From Gavia stellata (Eukaryota; Chordata; Aves; Gaviiformes; Gaviidae): DNA of 64,000 nucleotides. This document shows, piece by piece, positions 12,610-27,900 of this stretch (position 1 is the stretch's first letter; each line of letters opens with the position of its first letter). The notes below the pieces were generated by a model. That model ran no database searches, had not been told where the DNA came from, and saw only the letters and a list, made by a program, of their open reading frames with translations. A program made the position numbers and the translations under genes. The stretch lies in assembly GCF_030936135.1 (NCBI RefSeq), contig NC_082597.1, positions 42,911,095-42,975,094 on the forward strand, in the 5' to 3' direction.

Positions 12610-15600
12610 CTCTCCTGACAGAGCCTGTCTCCTGACACCAAGGGATGTTCTCCTTGCCCTAACAGTTTTGGAGAGTGTAGAGACCATGGGGTGCTTTGCC
12701 CCTGCATTGGGCAGCCCTGTGGAAGTCTTCCCACGTGGTCTGGTGGGTGCAGACCCAGAGCTCCCGAGCTGGAGAGGCCTCCCTGTTGTGCAAAGCAGCC
12801 CCTTGCACGGCCAGACACATTATTGGGGTGCACTGAGCTGCCTGGTTGACTAAATGTCTCCAAGTGCCTTCCAGCATGTATAGACAAACTCCAGAGCAAT
12901 GAAGCACCATAGGTAGAGATGTGCCGTGGGAAACACACAACCAGCCAGTTGTCTTCCACTGGCCAGCCACGCCGACTAAGGGAGCAGAGATAGGCAGGTC
13001 CCAGGTGCAAGACTTGTGCCGTTGGGCTGGAAAAGCCCTCGGTACACAGGCTGGTTTAAGTGCAGAGGACAAGCTCCACAGAGTGCTGTGTTTTTTCCAC
13101 CCCAGGGCTATCCCACGTTGGGCAGTGCAGGCCAAGCCAGCAGCCTTGAACGCAGCCGTCCGGGTCCCTGGCCAGGCAGTGGGGGACACGGGCCTCAACA
13201 CAGCTGCTTTGTGCGTTCAGTTGTCGCACCCACACGTGAGCAGTTTCCTTTCACCTGTGGTCACCTGTAGCATTTTTCAGTCTTGGGGCTCTGATTCAGT
13301 ATTGCATCAAAATTATGCAAATGGCAGCTCCCTGAATAGTCTGAGCTGCGGAAACCTCATTATTCCTGTTAATACATGATATCTGCCTCAGTCCCAAATC
13401 ACAATAAATGTGAGGAAACTACAGAGTTCTGCTAGGCAGAAAGAGATGGATTTATCTTTTTTTCAACCTGAAAGGGAAAAGCCAGCATAAACAATCCTGG
13501 AAGAGATGTGCACCGAGGTGAGGACAAGCGCTGGCAGGGACCGTGGGTGGCCTTGGCAAGCCATCCTGCAGTGAAACCCAAGTGCTGGGGCACGGCTCTG
13601 CTTTCACCTTGGGACTGCTCACCCTTCCGCCTTGCCTGGGGGGAGTTCCACAGCACCCCATGTCCCCCACAGCCTCACCTCCATGAGGTTTATGCTTTTT
13701 CCTTTTCACATGCTAAAGCGAAGCACGCAGCCAAGAACCCCCTGAGCCTGTCCTCTTTTGGCCAGGAGATATTTTTGGAGGTGGATTAGGGTCTCAGGGG
13801 GTGTTTGTTTGGTTGGGTTTTTCTTGTCTCACACTGGATCTAGGGGTAAACCAGATACCAGCGGCTCATCTTCCTGGGAGCGGAGAGTCTAGCAGAGATC
13901 AGCATGTGCTGGTAGGCATGGTTTAGCCTGCTTCCCTCTCCCTGGGCAAACAGTGTCTCTGCTTAATGGAGGCCATGTCTGCAGGGCTGGCATGTGCCAG
14001 GTAATCTATACCGGAGGATAACTCTGCTCCAGAGGTCCTGAGAGCAGCACTAAAACCACCAGCACTTGGGCAGTCAGTCAGGAGATGCGGCTGCCTCAGT
14101 AACCTCCGATCCCAGCCAGGAGATGTCCCTGAGGATCCTGCCCTCCAGATACATTTATTTTTAGGAGCCACAGTCTGGGCTGAGCTTCAGAGAGGTAAAA
14201 TGAGAATGACTGCAGGTGACTCACCATCTCTGAGAGCGTGACAGCCGGTTTCTGCACCCGTGGCCACTGCCCTTGCTGTGGGTGATGCTACACAGTGACC
14301 TGGGTGGACCTGAAACCCCCCTGGCCCTGGGCAGATGGCTGTGAGCCATGCCAAGCCACACCACCATGAGCCCTGGGAGCCCTTGCTCCGGGTTGGGAGG
14401 CTGCATAGCAAAGGAGGTGGTTGCTCACCTTGATGGTGAGGACTCAGACCAGCCAAGGGCACATGCACAGGGAGTGGCAGCAGAGCTGAGACTTGGGGCT
14501 ACACACCCAACATCAGCGCGGACACCCCTTTAGGGTCTGATGCTGCATGAACACCATCAGAGCACAGCACATACCAGGCTGCGACGTCAAAAAATAAGCC
14601 AGCTGAGGCAGAAGATCCATGTTCCTCCTGAAAGCCCAAAAGCCAGAACAAGCCAGGTCTGACATTCCCTTTTCAAGCTCTGGAGGAAATGCACATCTGG
14701 ACAGCTGAGCCCTTGAGAAGCACCAACAGCCTGGGCAGCTGCCTTCAGCTAGTGTGGCTGGGACTGAAAAGAAACTGAAGTCCTTTGGGCTCTTCTTTAC
14801 AAGAAAATAATGAGGGTGCTCAAGGTGGCTACAAAGCAGTTGGGCAACAGCAATGGCACAAGAGTAATTCTTTAGAGATAAGGGAGAGAAAGAAACAAAG
14901 AAAAACTGGCAATGGCAAACACCAGTGGTAGAACATCTGGACAAAGCAAAGCAAAAGTCAGCTGAAGCTCAGGACAGATGGGACAGCTGCTACTTTTGCT
15001 CAGCTGTGATTTTTTTTGTTTATGCAGCCTCTGAAGCCAGCCTAGGCCACTGGTCTCAGCTGTCAAGGACCACAAGTCCAGCTCTGAGTATGAACTGGCT
15101 GTAGAAAACAGAGGCTGAAGGCAAAAGGTTCAGAGGAGGCTGAGTGACTGCTCTCAGGCCAGCACAGACACGCTTTCACAGCACAAGAGGCAGCCAGAGG
15201 TTTGGTGTTATTTCTCCTGCATTGGCCTCCTGGGTGAGTGATGAGCTGCTGAGTACTGCCATCTGGACATTCAATCCGTAGCCATTGGGCAGTTCTTTGG
15301 GGGCCAGTTGAAGGCTGTCTTGGTTAGAGTCCAAGTTGCTGCTGAACAGCTTCCTGAGCTGGAGTCAGCAATACTGGGTCTTTGCTGGGGCTTCACGACT
15401 ACCATGGTGCAGTGATATCCCTGGCTAACAAAGCAAAGAGAGAATTAAGGAGCCTGTGTGAGCCAACCTCCTTTGATCACCTGTGTCTCCTCATCTAAAG
15501 AAGATGCAAGATGAAAACTTCCCACACAGCAGACCTTACCTCCCAAATCACTTCCCCACTGCCAGTTTCTGGCCACCGACCAACCGGCAATGGGAAATGA

Positions 15601-15870
15601 GAGGTTAACAATTTCCAAATAGCCGTGCAGCTCTCCTCTCAACACCACAGCACTCCTGGTGTTTGTCTTCTATCCGAAATGAGTCATAAGCCTAGCACAG
15701 GTCTCCACAATGCCTGCATGGCCCACGTAGAACATCTTCCCGTGGTGACCTTCCACCTTTGCATCCTCACCTCTGCCACCAGGTACGAATCTTCTCCCAA
15801 ACCCTGACACTGTGCAGAAGGCATAGCTGTTCATCAAGACTGAGGGCGTTGAGCAGCATAGCCAGTTCAG
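12610..15870. other. Intergenic DNA, no gene recognised
   Basis: GC-rich non-coding sequence. Open frames of up to roughly 190 codons at 12.4-13.2 kb overlap each other on the minus strand in different frames and overlap plus-strand frames, with no recognisable protein family, so they are treated as chance. Confidence 0.5.
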
Positions 15871-15940
15871 CATGCACATATGTATACATATACACATACA
15901 CATGCACAAGTATATATAGATATATATAGGTACACACACA
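15871..15940. repeat. Imperfect (CA/TA)n microsatellite tract
   Basis: Alternating purine-pyrimidine sequence made of 'catgcacatatgtatacata', 'tatatatagatatatatagg' and 'acacacaca' units. It is an interrupted dinucleotide microsatellite that may be length-polymorphic. Confidence 0.8.
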
Positions 15941-18900
15941 CTCTCTTCCTGTGTGTGGTCCACAGAAGCTTGTGCGAGGAGGCGGGAGGCTTTATGGACG
16001 CACGCCGCTTGCATGGGTCCCATCAGACCCGGATGGGTGCCGAGCCTCTCCCATGCAAGCAGCACGGTGCTCTGGTGATGCAGAGACGGGGAGAGCTGCG
16101 GCGCAGAGCCGTGAGGCAGCCGTTCCCCTGCGCAGCAGCCAGCATGGAAACAGCAGGCAGGGCCCCAGTGGGCAGCTGCCTACAAACAAGCCTGCACCAC
16201 TGCAAGGCCCCTCTCCCACTGCTTTGGGTGACAGGTCCGAGCCTGGATGTGGCATTCCCGGGGACAGCAGGTGACATGCCTGTTGTGCCCGGTGGCCAAA
16301 GTATACGAGTCCTCTGGCTAATTCAGCAGCGCCCGGTCAAACTATGACGGCACACCCCCATCTGAGCTGCCTCAGACCTGCTGAGGTGTCCCGGGATGAC
16401 CGCGCTGCCCATGAGTAAGCCGGGGCTGGCAGCTGCAGGCGGCTGGCTGCCTGCTGGAGCGCAGCGTGTCCTGCCGCTCTGCCAGGCCTGCGGCTCGCTC
16501 CGGCAGCCAATTCTTCAGCAAAGCCGAGGTGACACAGCAGAAAGAGCAGCTTTCACTCATCTCCTTCCCCTTCTGGAAGGCACCTGTGAGCTGAAGGCAG
16601 CATTCAGCTGTGCGACTGGACACCCCAGCGCCCTGCTAGGGGCACCGTGCAGGCAGGACCGGCGGGCAGAGGTCCCCTAGAGCTTACCTAATGCATGCCA
16701 ACCATCAGGTCAGTGCTAGGGGAGGTAAATGAACCAGGAGCGTGTACGGATCAGGCGCCTACGAGCTGTGCAGCAATTTATGCCTGAGGACTAATGCTTG
16801 TGCCATCACTGGGGCCCTAATTAGCAAATGGGAAAGTAAATCTGCATAGTATATTGAAGCAAACCCCAAGTCCACATTTCAATGAAACCACATATCTGCA
16901 GCTTCTTCAGCAGTTATCTTGGGGAACGGATGCTTTTATTACGTGCAGACAGGTACAGACATTAAAACTGGTGGAAGCACAAGGTAGGATAGGTCTGCAG
17001 CACGCGTGAGGAACAGGGGAATGAAGGGGCTTGCTGCAAGAGACTGCAGTGCAAGATGTCCTTTGCAGTTGTCCTGCCCATGTGCAAAGGACAAGATTTA
17101 TTCCAATCCAGCTGGAGCGGGTTTCCCAGTGCCGGCAGCAGCCCTTCTCTGGAGACCTGGTGGGAGAGGTGCAGGCAGGCTGGGGGAGGCCACTGCCAGA
17201 GCTCTGCATCCCTCCCATGAGACCAAAGCTGTTGTTCTGGGCCATGCAGAGTGTGGAATGCCCCAGGAGGAGAGACCAGTGAGCAGGCAGCCTGGTCCGA
17301 GAGCTGGGCCACCGGCCCCATCCAGCCCGTGCTCTCCGCTACAGGCACAACGGCCCCTTGCGCACGTGAAGGCTAGCGCTGCCTGTGTGACATACAATTG
17401 CCGTGGGTTTGCTACAACCAAAACGTGCCAGCAGGCAGGCTGCGACTGAACGGGTTTACCCCATCTAAGCGCTACGAGGTAGAGGCAGAAGCGATTCAAG
17501 AGAGGATTTTGGGGGAGTCAGGTCCTGCTGGAGCTGCTCTCCCCTGGAGGCCATCCCTGTGTCGTCTCTGTGCCTGCGCTCCTCCAGGGTCAGCTCTCCC
17601 AAAGCTTTATTCCAGGTTCGGTTTCATGGGATGAAAAAATCATTGCAGTGGATGAGCTGACAGAGCATAACATCTGCTTGTCGTCCCAGGGATGGGTGAA
17701 GTAAGGAGAGAAGGACAGAGAAAAAGAGCCATAGGTGCACAAGGCAAAAAAAAAAAGGAAAAGAGAAAAAAAGTATAAGCAGCCCAGATGAAAACAAAAA
17801 AAAAAACAAACAAAAAAGCCCCAAACAAAACCCTCAGAATTAAGCCAGGCAGTCTGCCATTCCTCTCTTACCGTTGCCCTCTTGCCAGCCTGATGCCAAT
17901 TGCTCATGCAGGAGTTAGCTAAGTAATAGGCTCAGAGTTTTCTTGGAGTTTGCCTTACTGCTGAGCTTTGCATGATTCCCCTGCAGCAGCTGTGCCAGCA
18001 GCTACCTCCACGGCAAGGGAAATGGATCTGCATTTTCTCCTCTTGTCTGATTTTAAAAGATAAGTCCTTGGTTTTTGGAACTGTTGAGCCTGCTGCCTGC
18101 GTGCAGGTGAGGCACGTGAAGCTGGCTCCCACTTTTCAGGGAGATTTTTTGGTTGCAGGCCACACACAGCTGATAGCTCATGACTCCTGCCTCTGTCTTA
18201 CAGTCATCTCAGCTGAAAATGGATAGCAAGATTCACTTATTTCACTTCATTTTCTTCATTATTTTCTATTTATTCAACATGGGCAACATTGTTCATCCTA
18301 TAACATTTCTTAAAGGCAAGGGAGAAAAAGCATGACAGTGATTTGTTCACACAGAGCAAATTTTATTTGGAAGGCTTTATTTGTTGAGAAAAGGCTTAAA
18401 TTAAAATTGAAAGGGAAAGAAATAAGATTAAGAAAAAAATTCTCCAGAGACTTTCTCCTCCCCCAGAATAAGACGAGTGACTGTCCTTTCAGTTTGCTAC
18501 TTTGTTCTAATGACTCTGGCAGATTTGTGCTAGCGCAACGGAGCTGTTAATTAGCCCCAAAGATTTATTTTTCTCTGGAAGAATCCAGTGCCTGGCCTTG
18601 TGCCAAAAGGGATGGGACCCTTCTCTCTCTGGCACTCGGAAAGAGCCTGGATTTATCCCACCTACTGCCAGGCATCGAACATGCAGCTAGGAGGAATTCA
18701 TAACCTCCCCGTGTTGGGGTAAGAGGGGGACCCCTCAAGGGGTGATTCAGCTCGTGGGGCACAAAGCAACTCTTCAGAGGCATCTCGCTCAGCCCAGGAG
18801 CTGTTGAGGGAGCCAAAGGCATCCCAGATCTTCACGGCAAAGCCTTCTTGAAACACTTGAAGTGGTAGCATTTAGTAGGAGTCAAGGTGTCCCACAAATG

Positions 18901-21900
18901 CTCAGAGAGGGCTTGGTTGAAGGGGCAGGCTGGGGAGAATACAGTCCTTTTAAATAAGAGCTTTGTACAAGGCACAATTATCACCGCAAACCAATCCGTC
19001 CAGAGGCGCAGAGGTTGGGAGGACAGGCACCATACTGGCTCAGCTCACACTCTACTAGCGCTGCAAGCAAACGTTGGCTATTCCTGGGAAACAACCTGCT
19101 CTGCAAAAGGTTGCCTGCCAGCTCGGTATTACAGCGATGACAAATCCTTGTCACTGAGCTGCTCAGTCTTGGTTTGTCCTGTTAGCCGGGGTGTTTTTAC
19201 CCCACAGACTTCGTGGGTTAGGCAGGTCAGGTGGGAAGAAGCCAGGCTGCCAGCACAGAGGCGGCGCTCCTCAGGCACACGGGCAGTGCCTGCGGCTCAG
19301 GGCTTGGAGGAGCAGTGCTCCCGCCTGCACAGCCCACCCTGCCAAGCCAGGCTGCGTAGTTACGCTCATAGAGCGTAATGGCAGCACCGCTCATCAGCAG
19401 ATACCAGTTTTTCCTCAGCACCCTAATCGTTTCAAGATGCAATCAAAGAGCTGGGCCTGGCAGCACTAGTTGGCTCCTACCCAGATTGCACGTTCCCCTA
19501 TCCCATATGGACCAGAAGGACTTTGCTGTCATGTCACAAGCTCGTCTGGACTGTACTCCTCCCTGAGAGCACAAGGACAAGGGACCGTGTGTGACATTTC
19601 TGTTCCTTCCTCTCTGTAAGGTGATAAAACAGCCGAGTGCCGGGACTGCCTAGCAGCAAAGCTGGACAATCACAGACACTGCCTTCTCTGTGTTCTCCTG
19701 CCACTCACTGGCTCAGACCTCAAACGCACTGGGAATCACAAGGTGCCAGCTCAGAGGTAAGTGCCAGTCACAAGGGAAGCAATGTCAGGGGCGAGGAGAA
19801 GAGGAAATACCATTCTATGATTGTAAGAAGCCTGAGCATGTGCATGCCTTAGGTATCATGCACTGTTCCAATCAGTTCTTTTAAATGTATATACATATCT
19901 ATGTAGCACGGATAGAAAATATAAAGAAAAAGGTGAGGGGGGATAAACATAAAGACATAAAAAGGCTTTGTATGAGAAAGACGAGATTCTTCTGCTTGGA
20001 AATGAGAAATGAAGGAGAGGAAGGGGTATGAGGTCTATAAAATCCCTGGACATACAGAAAGTGACCTGCCACTCTGGTTAATGTAAATCAGAGGAAGTGG
20101 GTCTTCACTCAACTCACCACTGCATTAGAAACATGTTGCCTCAGGGGGCAAAACCCAAGGGTTTTGATCTTGGTTCAAAAACCAAGTAGACAGACTCACC
20201 CAGGATAAGGCCAGTGGTGGCAATTAAAAATAATGTAAAAAGGACAAACCTTTCTTTAGACATGGTGAGAAAGTGGCCCTACAGACATCTTTCATTAGAG
20301 AGTGGGGAGGAGAATAAGTGCCTGAAAATACGTGCTCAAGGAGGAGGAATAGACAAAAAGCCTAGAATAAATGAGTAACTATGATTAAAAAAAAAAAGTT
20401 TCATTACTACCAAAAATCCAGCTGCTGTGTGCTGGGTTACAGAGCTGTACCAGAGAGACCCAGAAGACACTGATGTCCAAGACAAACAGGGACTCCAGCA
20501 GGAGAAGGGAATGACAAGGGGCATTGATCCTCAACTCACTAAGTTAAGAGGTTTCAGTATGCGGCAAGCACAGAGACAACTCGGTGTACCTGCAGCTCTT
20601 TCATCGGAACCCCCTCTGGATCTAACCCTAGGCTACATCCCCTGATGAAGCTTTTCCTCAGCAACGCCACAATTATCCGAGCGCCCGCCGTCCCTGCTGG
20701 ATCCGTGTGTCAGCAGGTGACAAGGCAGAGAGCAGCACACAAGAGCCACGCCAGCGAGCACTGTGGGCTTGCCTACAGCTAACCAGCTCGTAGAGGAGTC
20801 TCTCGTACAAGTGAGCAATCTCAGGGTCCCCTTCAGCCCTCCCCAGCTTCTTCGCTTGAGGATTTAGGTTTGTTTCTCATTTGCCAACAAAATGAACGGG
20901 CTGGACTGGCAGCCTTCCCTCTGTCTGCAGGGGTACTGCAGGACACGGGCGGGTCACGGCTGGGGCTGCCGGGACTTCTCTGCTTGTTTGTGCCGCGCTG
21001 AACTGAGGCAGTACACAAGAGGCACAACTCCATTAAGGAAAATTACTAGAAGCTGTCCTCTTCTTGCCATTACTGTAGCCCTTCTATCTCCAAAGAAGAA
21101 GAGGAAGAAAATGGCAGGTGGGGCTAAAGACTGGGGGAACATTGTTTGCATGGTGCAACAGAAGCTTTGGGTAGTGATGTGTAAGACCAGCGATGTTTTG
21201 CTTCAGGGGCTCTGAGAGGCGGCTAGGAGGGCTCAAGTGGCTGGCTGTGGGGTCAGGCAGGGATGGGATCCAGCAGCAGGCTGGGCAGGGGGAGACAGGA
21301 ACATCAGGAGACAGGGAACTGGGTGGGAAGGTGAGGCACAGTGAGGCTTCTGCTGTCAGCCATCACAAATACAGTTGGAATCCACTTTGCATTTATTACA
21401 CCTTTCACACCTACTGGAGGAGGCTCCTACTGCTTAATCCAGGGCTTAACCACAGGAAAGGCTGGAGATTTCAGCAGCAAACCCATCCTTGTGCTTTTCT
21501 AATGGCAAGGGTTACTGTGGCACAGCCACAAATCAAATGCCCGTCATACCAGCTGCTTTCTGGTCAGCCCACACATGGTGAAACAGGGGGAAAACCGGGG
21601 TTGGCATCCGGCCGGAGCCAGCTGTGCCACCAGGGATCGGTGGCCGCATTGCCAGCTTAACTCCTCCCTCAGGCCCAGCTCCTGACGCCGGCCGAGCCAG
21701 GAAAGGTTTTCACCCTATGCCATTTTCTTCAGCAGGGCATACAGGCGCAGGATTATTAGCAGATTCCAGCACAAGAAACATAAAGATTTTTTCCTAATGG
21801 GTTAAAAAAAAGTAATGCAAAAAGATGGCTTTTGGGTTTTCCAGAGATAAAGCTGCTGCACTGGATACACCAAGAACAAAACCACGCTAGGGAAAAGGTG

Positions 21901-24900
21901 CCTTTTTTATTTGTATTAGCATCACAGGAGCTGGCAGATTAAAATGCCACAAATAAACAAGGCAGATATTTTAATATGCTTGCGGTTTGGATCTCTAACA
22001 GCCATTAGGAATGTACCTCTTTTTGCAGTGAAGAAAAGGCCAGAGAGAGAAATATTTCTAGCAATAAGTTGTTTTATGTGTTTCGGCTGAGTAAAGAAAG
22101 GTCTACTTTATACCCTGCTGTGTAGTAACAGCTCATTTCTAGGGCTCTGACTCACTCGGAGCACAGCAGCCATGTACGCTGTTTACTGAACTGCCGCAAA
22201 ATTGTGTGCAGCACTTATGGATAATATCTGATGTTTTGTAGTATAGCAGGCAGCAAATGCCTGCTGTGGTTGATTTATACCTGAGGTAAAGCAGAGGTAC
22301 ACAATGAAGCTCAAAGGCACTGTTGCAAATCTGCTCCAAGGAGTTGGGTTATTTCCATAAGGGAACAGAAACCAGCAAATACCTTCTCCTACTCACAGCT
22401 ATTGGAGGTGCAGCTGGACCAACTTCACCTTTTCCAGAAGCCTGACATTAGAAAAAGACTGGATTGAAGTCATGCATGGAGGAAGGCTTAAATAGCAGGT
22501 TGTGCTCTAAGAAGCTGGTTGGGGAGAACAAAACGAGGCGGTAATTAGGGAAAGGGCCAGTTCTGAGGCTACAACGTGCAATATTTTAAGACGGTGAGTA
22601 GGAGTGCTTTTGTTGGATAATTCACGTTATCTCTGTTGGGAAGGGTAGCAATTCCTGCTCAAGCTACCCCACTACTTTATGGCAACACAGCAAAAAACAG
22701 GCTTTCAGTATGCCTCTCCAGATCTGGAGGTATGCTGATCATTTAAAGATTATTCGATCCAGTAGCTTACCTGATCATTTCAGGACATTTGAAGCTTGCT
22801 GCTCCTTTGCTGGCACTGCAGGAGTACTATACAGATAGCAAGGCGTGAAGGCGGTTGCAGCACTTGAGTGCTGCATGACGTGGTAGTGTCTGCCTGGTGT
22901 CATGTCCCTCCACAGGGGTTTGGAGCATGCTCTGCCATCCTCGCTCAGAGCCCCCACCATCACCTTGACGGCCTGGAGCCCCTCCAGCAGCTGCCACACA
23001 AGTCCACCTTCCTCTGCCGGTAACACGTGGGACACAGTCACTTTGCTTAGGAGCACTGCTCTGCTCTCCTTTCCATCCCTGCCCAGGGCGTCAAGCTTAA
23101 AACGCAAGGGCATCCCTTCCTAAATGAGTCTTGAGGAACTGGGGACCCTGCAACCCAGCACTGAGATCTATTTTAAAAGAAAACCACGTGAAAATGATCA
23201 ACTGCTAATAAACACTGTAGACTCAAAGGGCTGCTCATAGTGACAGTGTGCTATCTCTCAAAATGGGCTGGCAGGGATTTAAAACACAGACAATCAGATA
23301 CAAGCCATGGGTTTGGGGAGGACTTTCTAAAAGACTTCTTTGAGCAAATGACAGCCTTCTCACAGAACACAACTTCATTTTCAAGTACAACTTTTAATAC
23401 TTTGGGGCTTTTATTCATTATTTTTCAGCTTTTTAAAATTCAGTTTTCAGCTTAGTTCTTAGCTGTTATTCAGTATTTTCATCAGCGTTAACTAAACCCA
23501 GGGAGCATTTGCAGTTTTAGCCTGGGTTAAGCCTTTATTCCTCATTGTTTTAAATGCATGAAAGTCAACCAAGATGTTTTGTTTGATGTTCTCTATGCCA
23601 CGGTGAATTCCTTACTGTTAGGACTGTAAATGGGCCATGTCGTTCATGAATTACTAATCCCTGTCACTCACATTTTCTGGGGGACACACACTATGTTTAG
23701 TCTTTATACTTGGAAAAACAAAGCTGGAGGACTTTGAGGCTATTTTTCTCATTAGGAGTCTTTAGAATATTCCCTAAATAATGGCAAGATAATTCAGTCA
23801 CCAAGTATAAGTGGAATTCATTAACCATGGTAGAAATTAGACCCTTGAATTGAGAGGCTAATTAAGATAATTAGATCTAAAGCCTGAAAGGAAACTATGC
23901 AGACATTTCTTAAAATCTCATTTATACTTATGTAAATCTGGACCAACTCCACTGTCATTTTCTGGATTTATACCCAAATAATTGAAATCAGTATTGAGCT
24001 CTTCTAAGCTCTCAATATCAGCAAAGGCATTGAAGTAAAACAATTAACAGATAGGCTGTGTTTTTCTCTGCAACTTCTAGACAAACTCAATATCACAATG
24101 CCTTTTTTTCCAAAGGTACTTTGCCATTCTGATGGATTACTTATTTCAAAAAAAAGTAAAAGCTTGATGAATTTAGAGGGCCATCATCAATTTAAAGAGC
24201 TGCCAACTTTTACAGCATTAGCAAATGAAGAAAGTTGAAATGCTTCAGCATCAACTACTGCCTCTTCCAGGAGAGCCATTATGTTTAATCCGTGGCTTTC
24301 CTATGGAAGGAACTTTCTCCTCTGCTGTTTCTTGTGACCGCCAACTGCACTGAGACCACCCTTTAGTAAAAAGCACTAAATAAATGCTGTACACAAAACA
24401 AGTGGAAAAGTGGACAAAGTCACCGGGGGACACAACATACACAGGTAAGTTTTAACAGCGTGCTTTTATGTGCAATTGCCTGCTATGCAATCATCAGGAA
24501 GATGAGCCTTTCTTGGCTTGTATTTAGTAGGGAGCATTAGGCAAATTTCTGACTGCGTGACGTGCTCTTCGCCCTCCCACCCCATCCCATCAGCGATATT
24601 AGCTGTAGACAGAGCTGTGCCAGTCTGTCTTACAGGGAGCTAATGTGAACTGAAAGGCAGCCTGCCTAGACAGCTATGAAACACTGAGCACTACAGTCTG
24701 CCTCTCTCTTACATCCAAAATCTAGATTACTGCATAACTGCCATGAGAAATAGGGAGAGCTCATGGCTCCCTCTGACCCAGCTGGCCTAAGATAAATCCA
24801 GGGGGCACATACCCTCACAGCTAAAATCTGGAGACAAGCAGGGATTAAAAAACCTGAAAATCCAAACCCTGTCCATCACCAAAAATGCCATGTTATTCCA

Positions 24901-27900
24901 TGCTTTGGAGCTGGTTTTCCTCTCAGCCTCAAAGAACTGAAGGAACCAGGAGCAAGAAGCAGCCTGGAGGAGACCAGATGCTTCAGTGAGAGCTGCTGGG
25001 AAGCAGTTTACAAAAATATATTAACAATAAAGAAGGAAGGGGACAGGAAGAAGGGTACCAGAAGGTAACAGCAGGACTACTAGCTCAGCCCAAGGGGCTC
25101 TCCAGACTTTTTCCTGTTGGTTGACACCTCCCAAGTAAATGCCTGCAAAGCCTCTCGGGGCTCCTGGTTCCTCCATCATCACTTGGTGACATTTCAAGCA
25201 GAACAACATGGGGAGCACGCACAAACTTTATGTGGTATCACATGCTGCGATGCAGTGTCTGGGATAGGAAGAAAGCCCTCCAGGGAAAGAGAAAAGAAAG
25301 AGGCTTCCCTTCATCTGGAGTAAAAAAGAGGTAGAGAGGTTCATTTGGTATAAATGTGCCTAAACTGCTTTTGCATAAGGCATTGAAGAGCATCCAGGAT
25401 ACCTGAAGCAGACATGGCATCTGAGGTCAACATCTGGTCTTGTTACTAATACTAAGCGTTGCTTCTTTTTAAAAAATTCTCTTCTTTAGAAGGTTTTCTA
25501 GAGCTGCACGCAGCAGTCAAAGAGAGACTGCCAACCTCGGCACAGAAGGCTGCCACATCACGAGGAGTGCTGGTAGCTCGCCTCTGGAAGATGGCCAATT
25601 CTGGCTCCTGCAGCTCTGGCTCCTCCCTCAGCAGGAACTGGGAGTCATCGCCTTGCAGACAGCAGATATCCCTGGCTCACTAAACAAGCATGATGCTCTC
25701 AGTGAAACCAGAGACAAATGCAAATAGCTTCCCTCAGTCCAATCCCCTGTTCCTATTCCTGTTTCACATCACTTACCGTCTGAATTCAAATTTGTGGAGT
25801 CGATGCAAGCATTTCACCCGCTCTACTGAGTTCAGGATCAGCCCTTCCCAACTGCCCTTTGTCTCATAAACCTGAACCCTTCAAACCTCCGTCCTGCGGG
25901 AACCCACGTTCTGTGGAATACCTTGACTTTAGGAAAGAAATTTACAAAATGTAAAACCTAAAAGAGGTTTCCTTTTCAGCAAATACGCAGGGGGGGTTAG
26001 GCTCCAGGACTGTACACTGTATCTTTTCCATTTGCGCTCTGGAATTTGATTTTTATTTATTAGGACAAATCACTCCAAGTAACTTCTTTCAGCAGGCAGT
26101 AAGGCAAGGCAGCTTTCCAGCTACGTGCAACCCAGGGCATGAGACCAGTCTGTCCCTCCTGGGCCAGGCAAAGCCAAAAAAACCCTTCCCTTCCTTCCCA
26201 GTTTCATCAATGCTCTGACATTTAATGTCACCCGCACACTGGTGTGGTTGTGGTTCTCCAGTCAATCATCTCCTTTGCAGCAGCAGTCAGATTTTAACCA
26301 AAGTCTGTTGCTTGTTTTACGAGCAACAATACACATCAACCTTTTTTTTAACAGAAAATGAGGGTTTCAGTTGCTAATGGCACATGATTCAGTTCTCTCT
26401 GACTTTCCCATACAACCTTCAGGATAATTAGTCAGCTTTTTAATACAATCATACCTCTCTGTCCTTTTCCTTGCTGCTAGTTTGCTCTGTCAAGGTACCT
26501 GTGGAAATTAAAGTTCAAAATCAGAACATCATAACAACCTGACTACACCTAATATATCCAAGTCCGTGAATAAACACGCAATACTCTACACATTCAGAGT
26601 AAAAGAATTGCTGTAAAAGTGGCATCCTGTGAATTAGGTATTAATACAGCTGTTTCCCAAGCAACCCAAATCATATCTCATACACCACCACCCCCCTCAC
26701 CCCCCAAAAAAAAAGATTGTTTTTGGCCCAGTGGGACAAAATCTGAGCAAAATTGCTTTTCTCCTGTGTACATTAGGGCTGATGCATTGAAATTGAAAAA
26801 CTGTGGATTAGGATCCCAGATAAGTATCTTATTTTGACTTAGAAATTTGGGTTGGACCTGTTACTAGTGTAAACACAAAGCTTCTAGTCTTTTAAAAAAT
26901 GCGATCTCCAATATCTAAGGAGAAAGAAGCAAAATTCCATGGATAAATGAGAAATATGTAGGTGTTGGACTCACTATTTTAATGGCAGTAATAAGTTTTC
27001 CAAAATGAAGACTATTTCATGAAGATCTTTAAAGTTTAGCAGTCAAAGGAGAATCGCAAGACATTTTTACCTGTGTTAATGATTAACAGAAGCACACCTT
27101 GGAATTATGTGACACGCATAACCCACTAAATGGTCTCTGTCTCTATATGTTTTATTCTAGTATAATCATCCAACGTTACATGGATTGTCCACTGCACACT
27201 TAAGTTTCTCTCATAGCAAACCAAATGGCACACTAGACAACAATTCGGCATGTGTTGTTCCCTCAAAAATTAGACCTGGACTTGGATTAAGGAACTAATA
27301 AATCAAAAGATATGGCTGTAGGGGAAGAAGAGACAGAGCTTCCCATGCAGTGGTTTTCCATTCACCTTTCCTCCATTGCTCTTAGGAGACAGAGCCAGTG
27401 CCAGGCTGTATGACCAGACTCCTAGTTGGTTGGCTATGGAGAAGGTCATATAATTGAACTGGACACCATCATACCACACACACGCCATGCTGGAGCTCTG
27501 GACAGTCGTGCAGGCCGAGGAAACGCAGTCACACAGCCTCAAAGATGCTGCGTAGTGCCCCTGAGGCCAGTGTCCCACCAACTGGCTCTCCAAAAGTAAC
27601 GTTATTCTTTACTCGGCTGTGAGTGAATACTGGCGTCTTTAGATGGCGAGCGTGAAGGTTTAGACAAAAAAGCCATGAGGCACTGAACCCGCTCCTTATA
27701 GCATTTCTGTGGGCGGTGATGGGCTCCGGTGAGGCTCACACTGCAGGCAAATGGCCGTGCTGTGCCATCAGCTGTCAGGTTGGACACCTGGACCCCCTCA
27801 ACCTTCGCAAGGGACTTTGGGCTGAACCCGGTGCTGCTGGGGTCTGTTAGGCACGGGCTGAACAGCTCAGGGCCGCCCAGGGACTGCGTGCAGAAACATC

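Noticed and set aside
12435-13201. Two overlapping minus-strand open frames of 191 and 180 codons
   Set aside because: They overlap in different frames, have no recognisable domain or splice partners, and one runs through the inverted repeat. Chance in GC-rich DNA is the simpler explanation.
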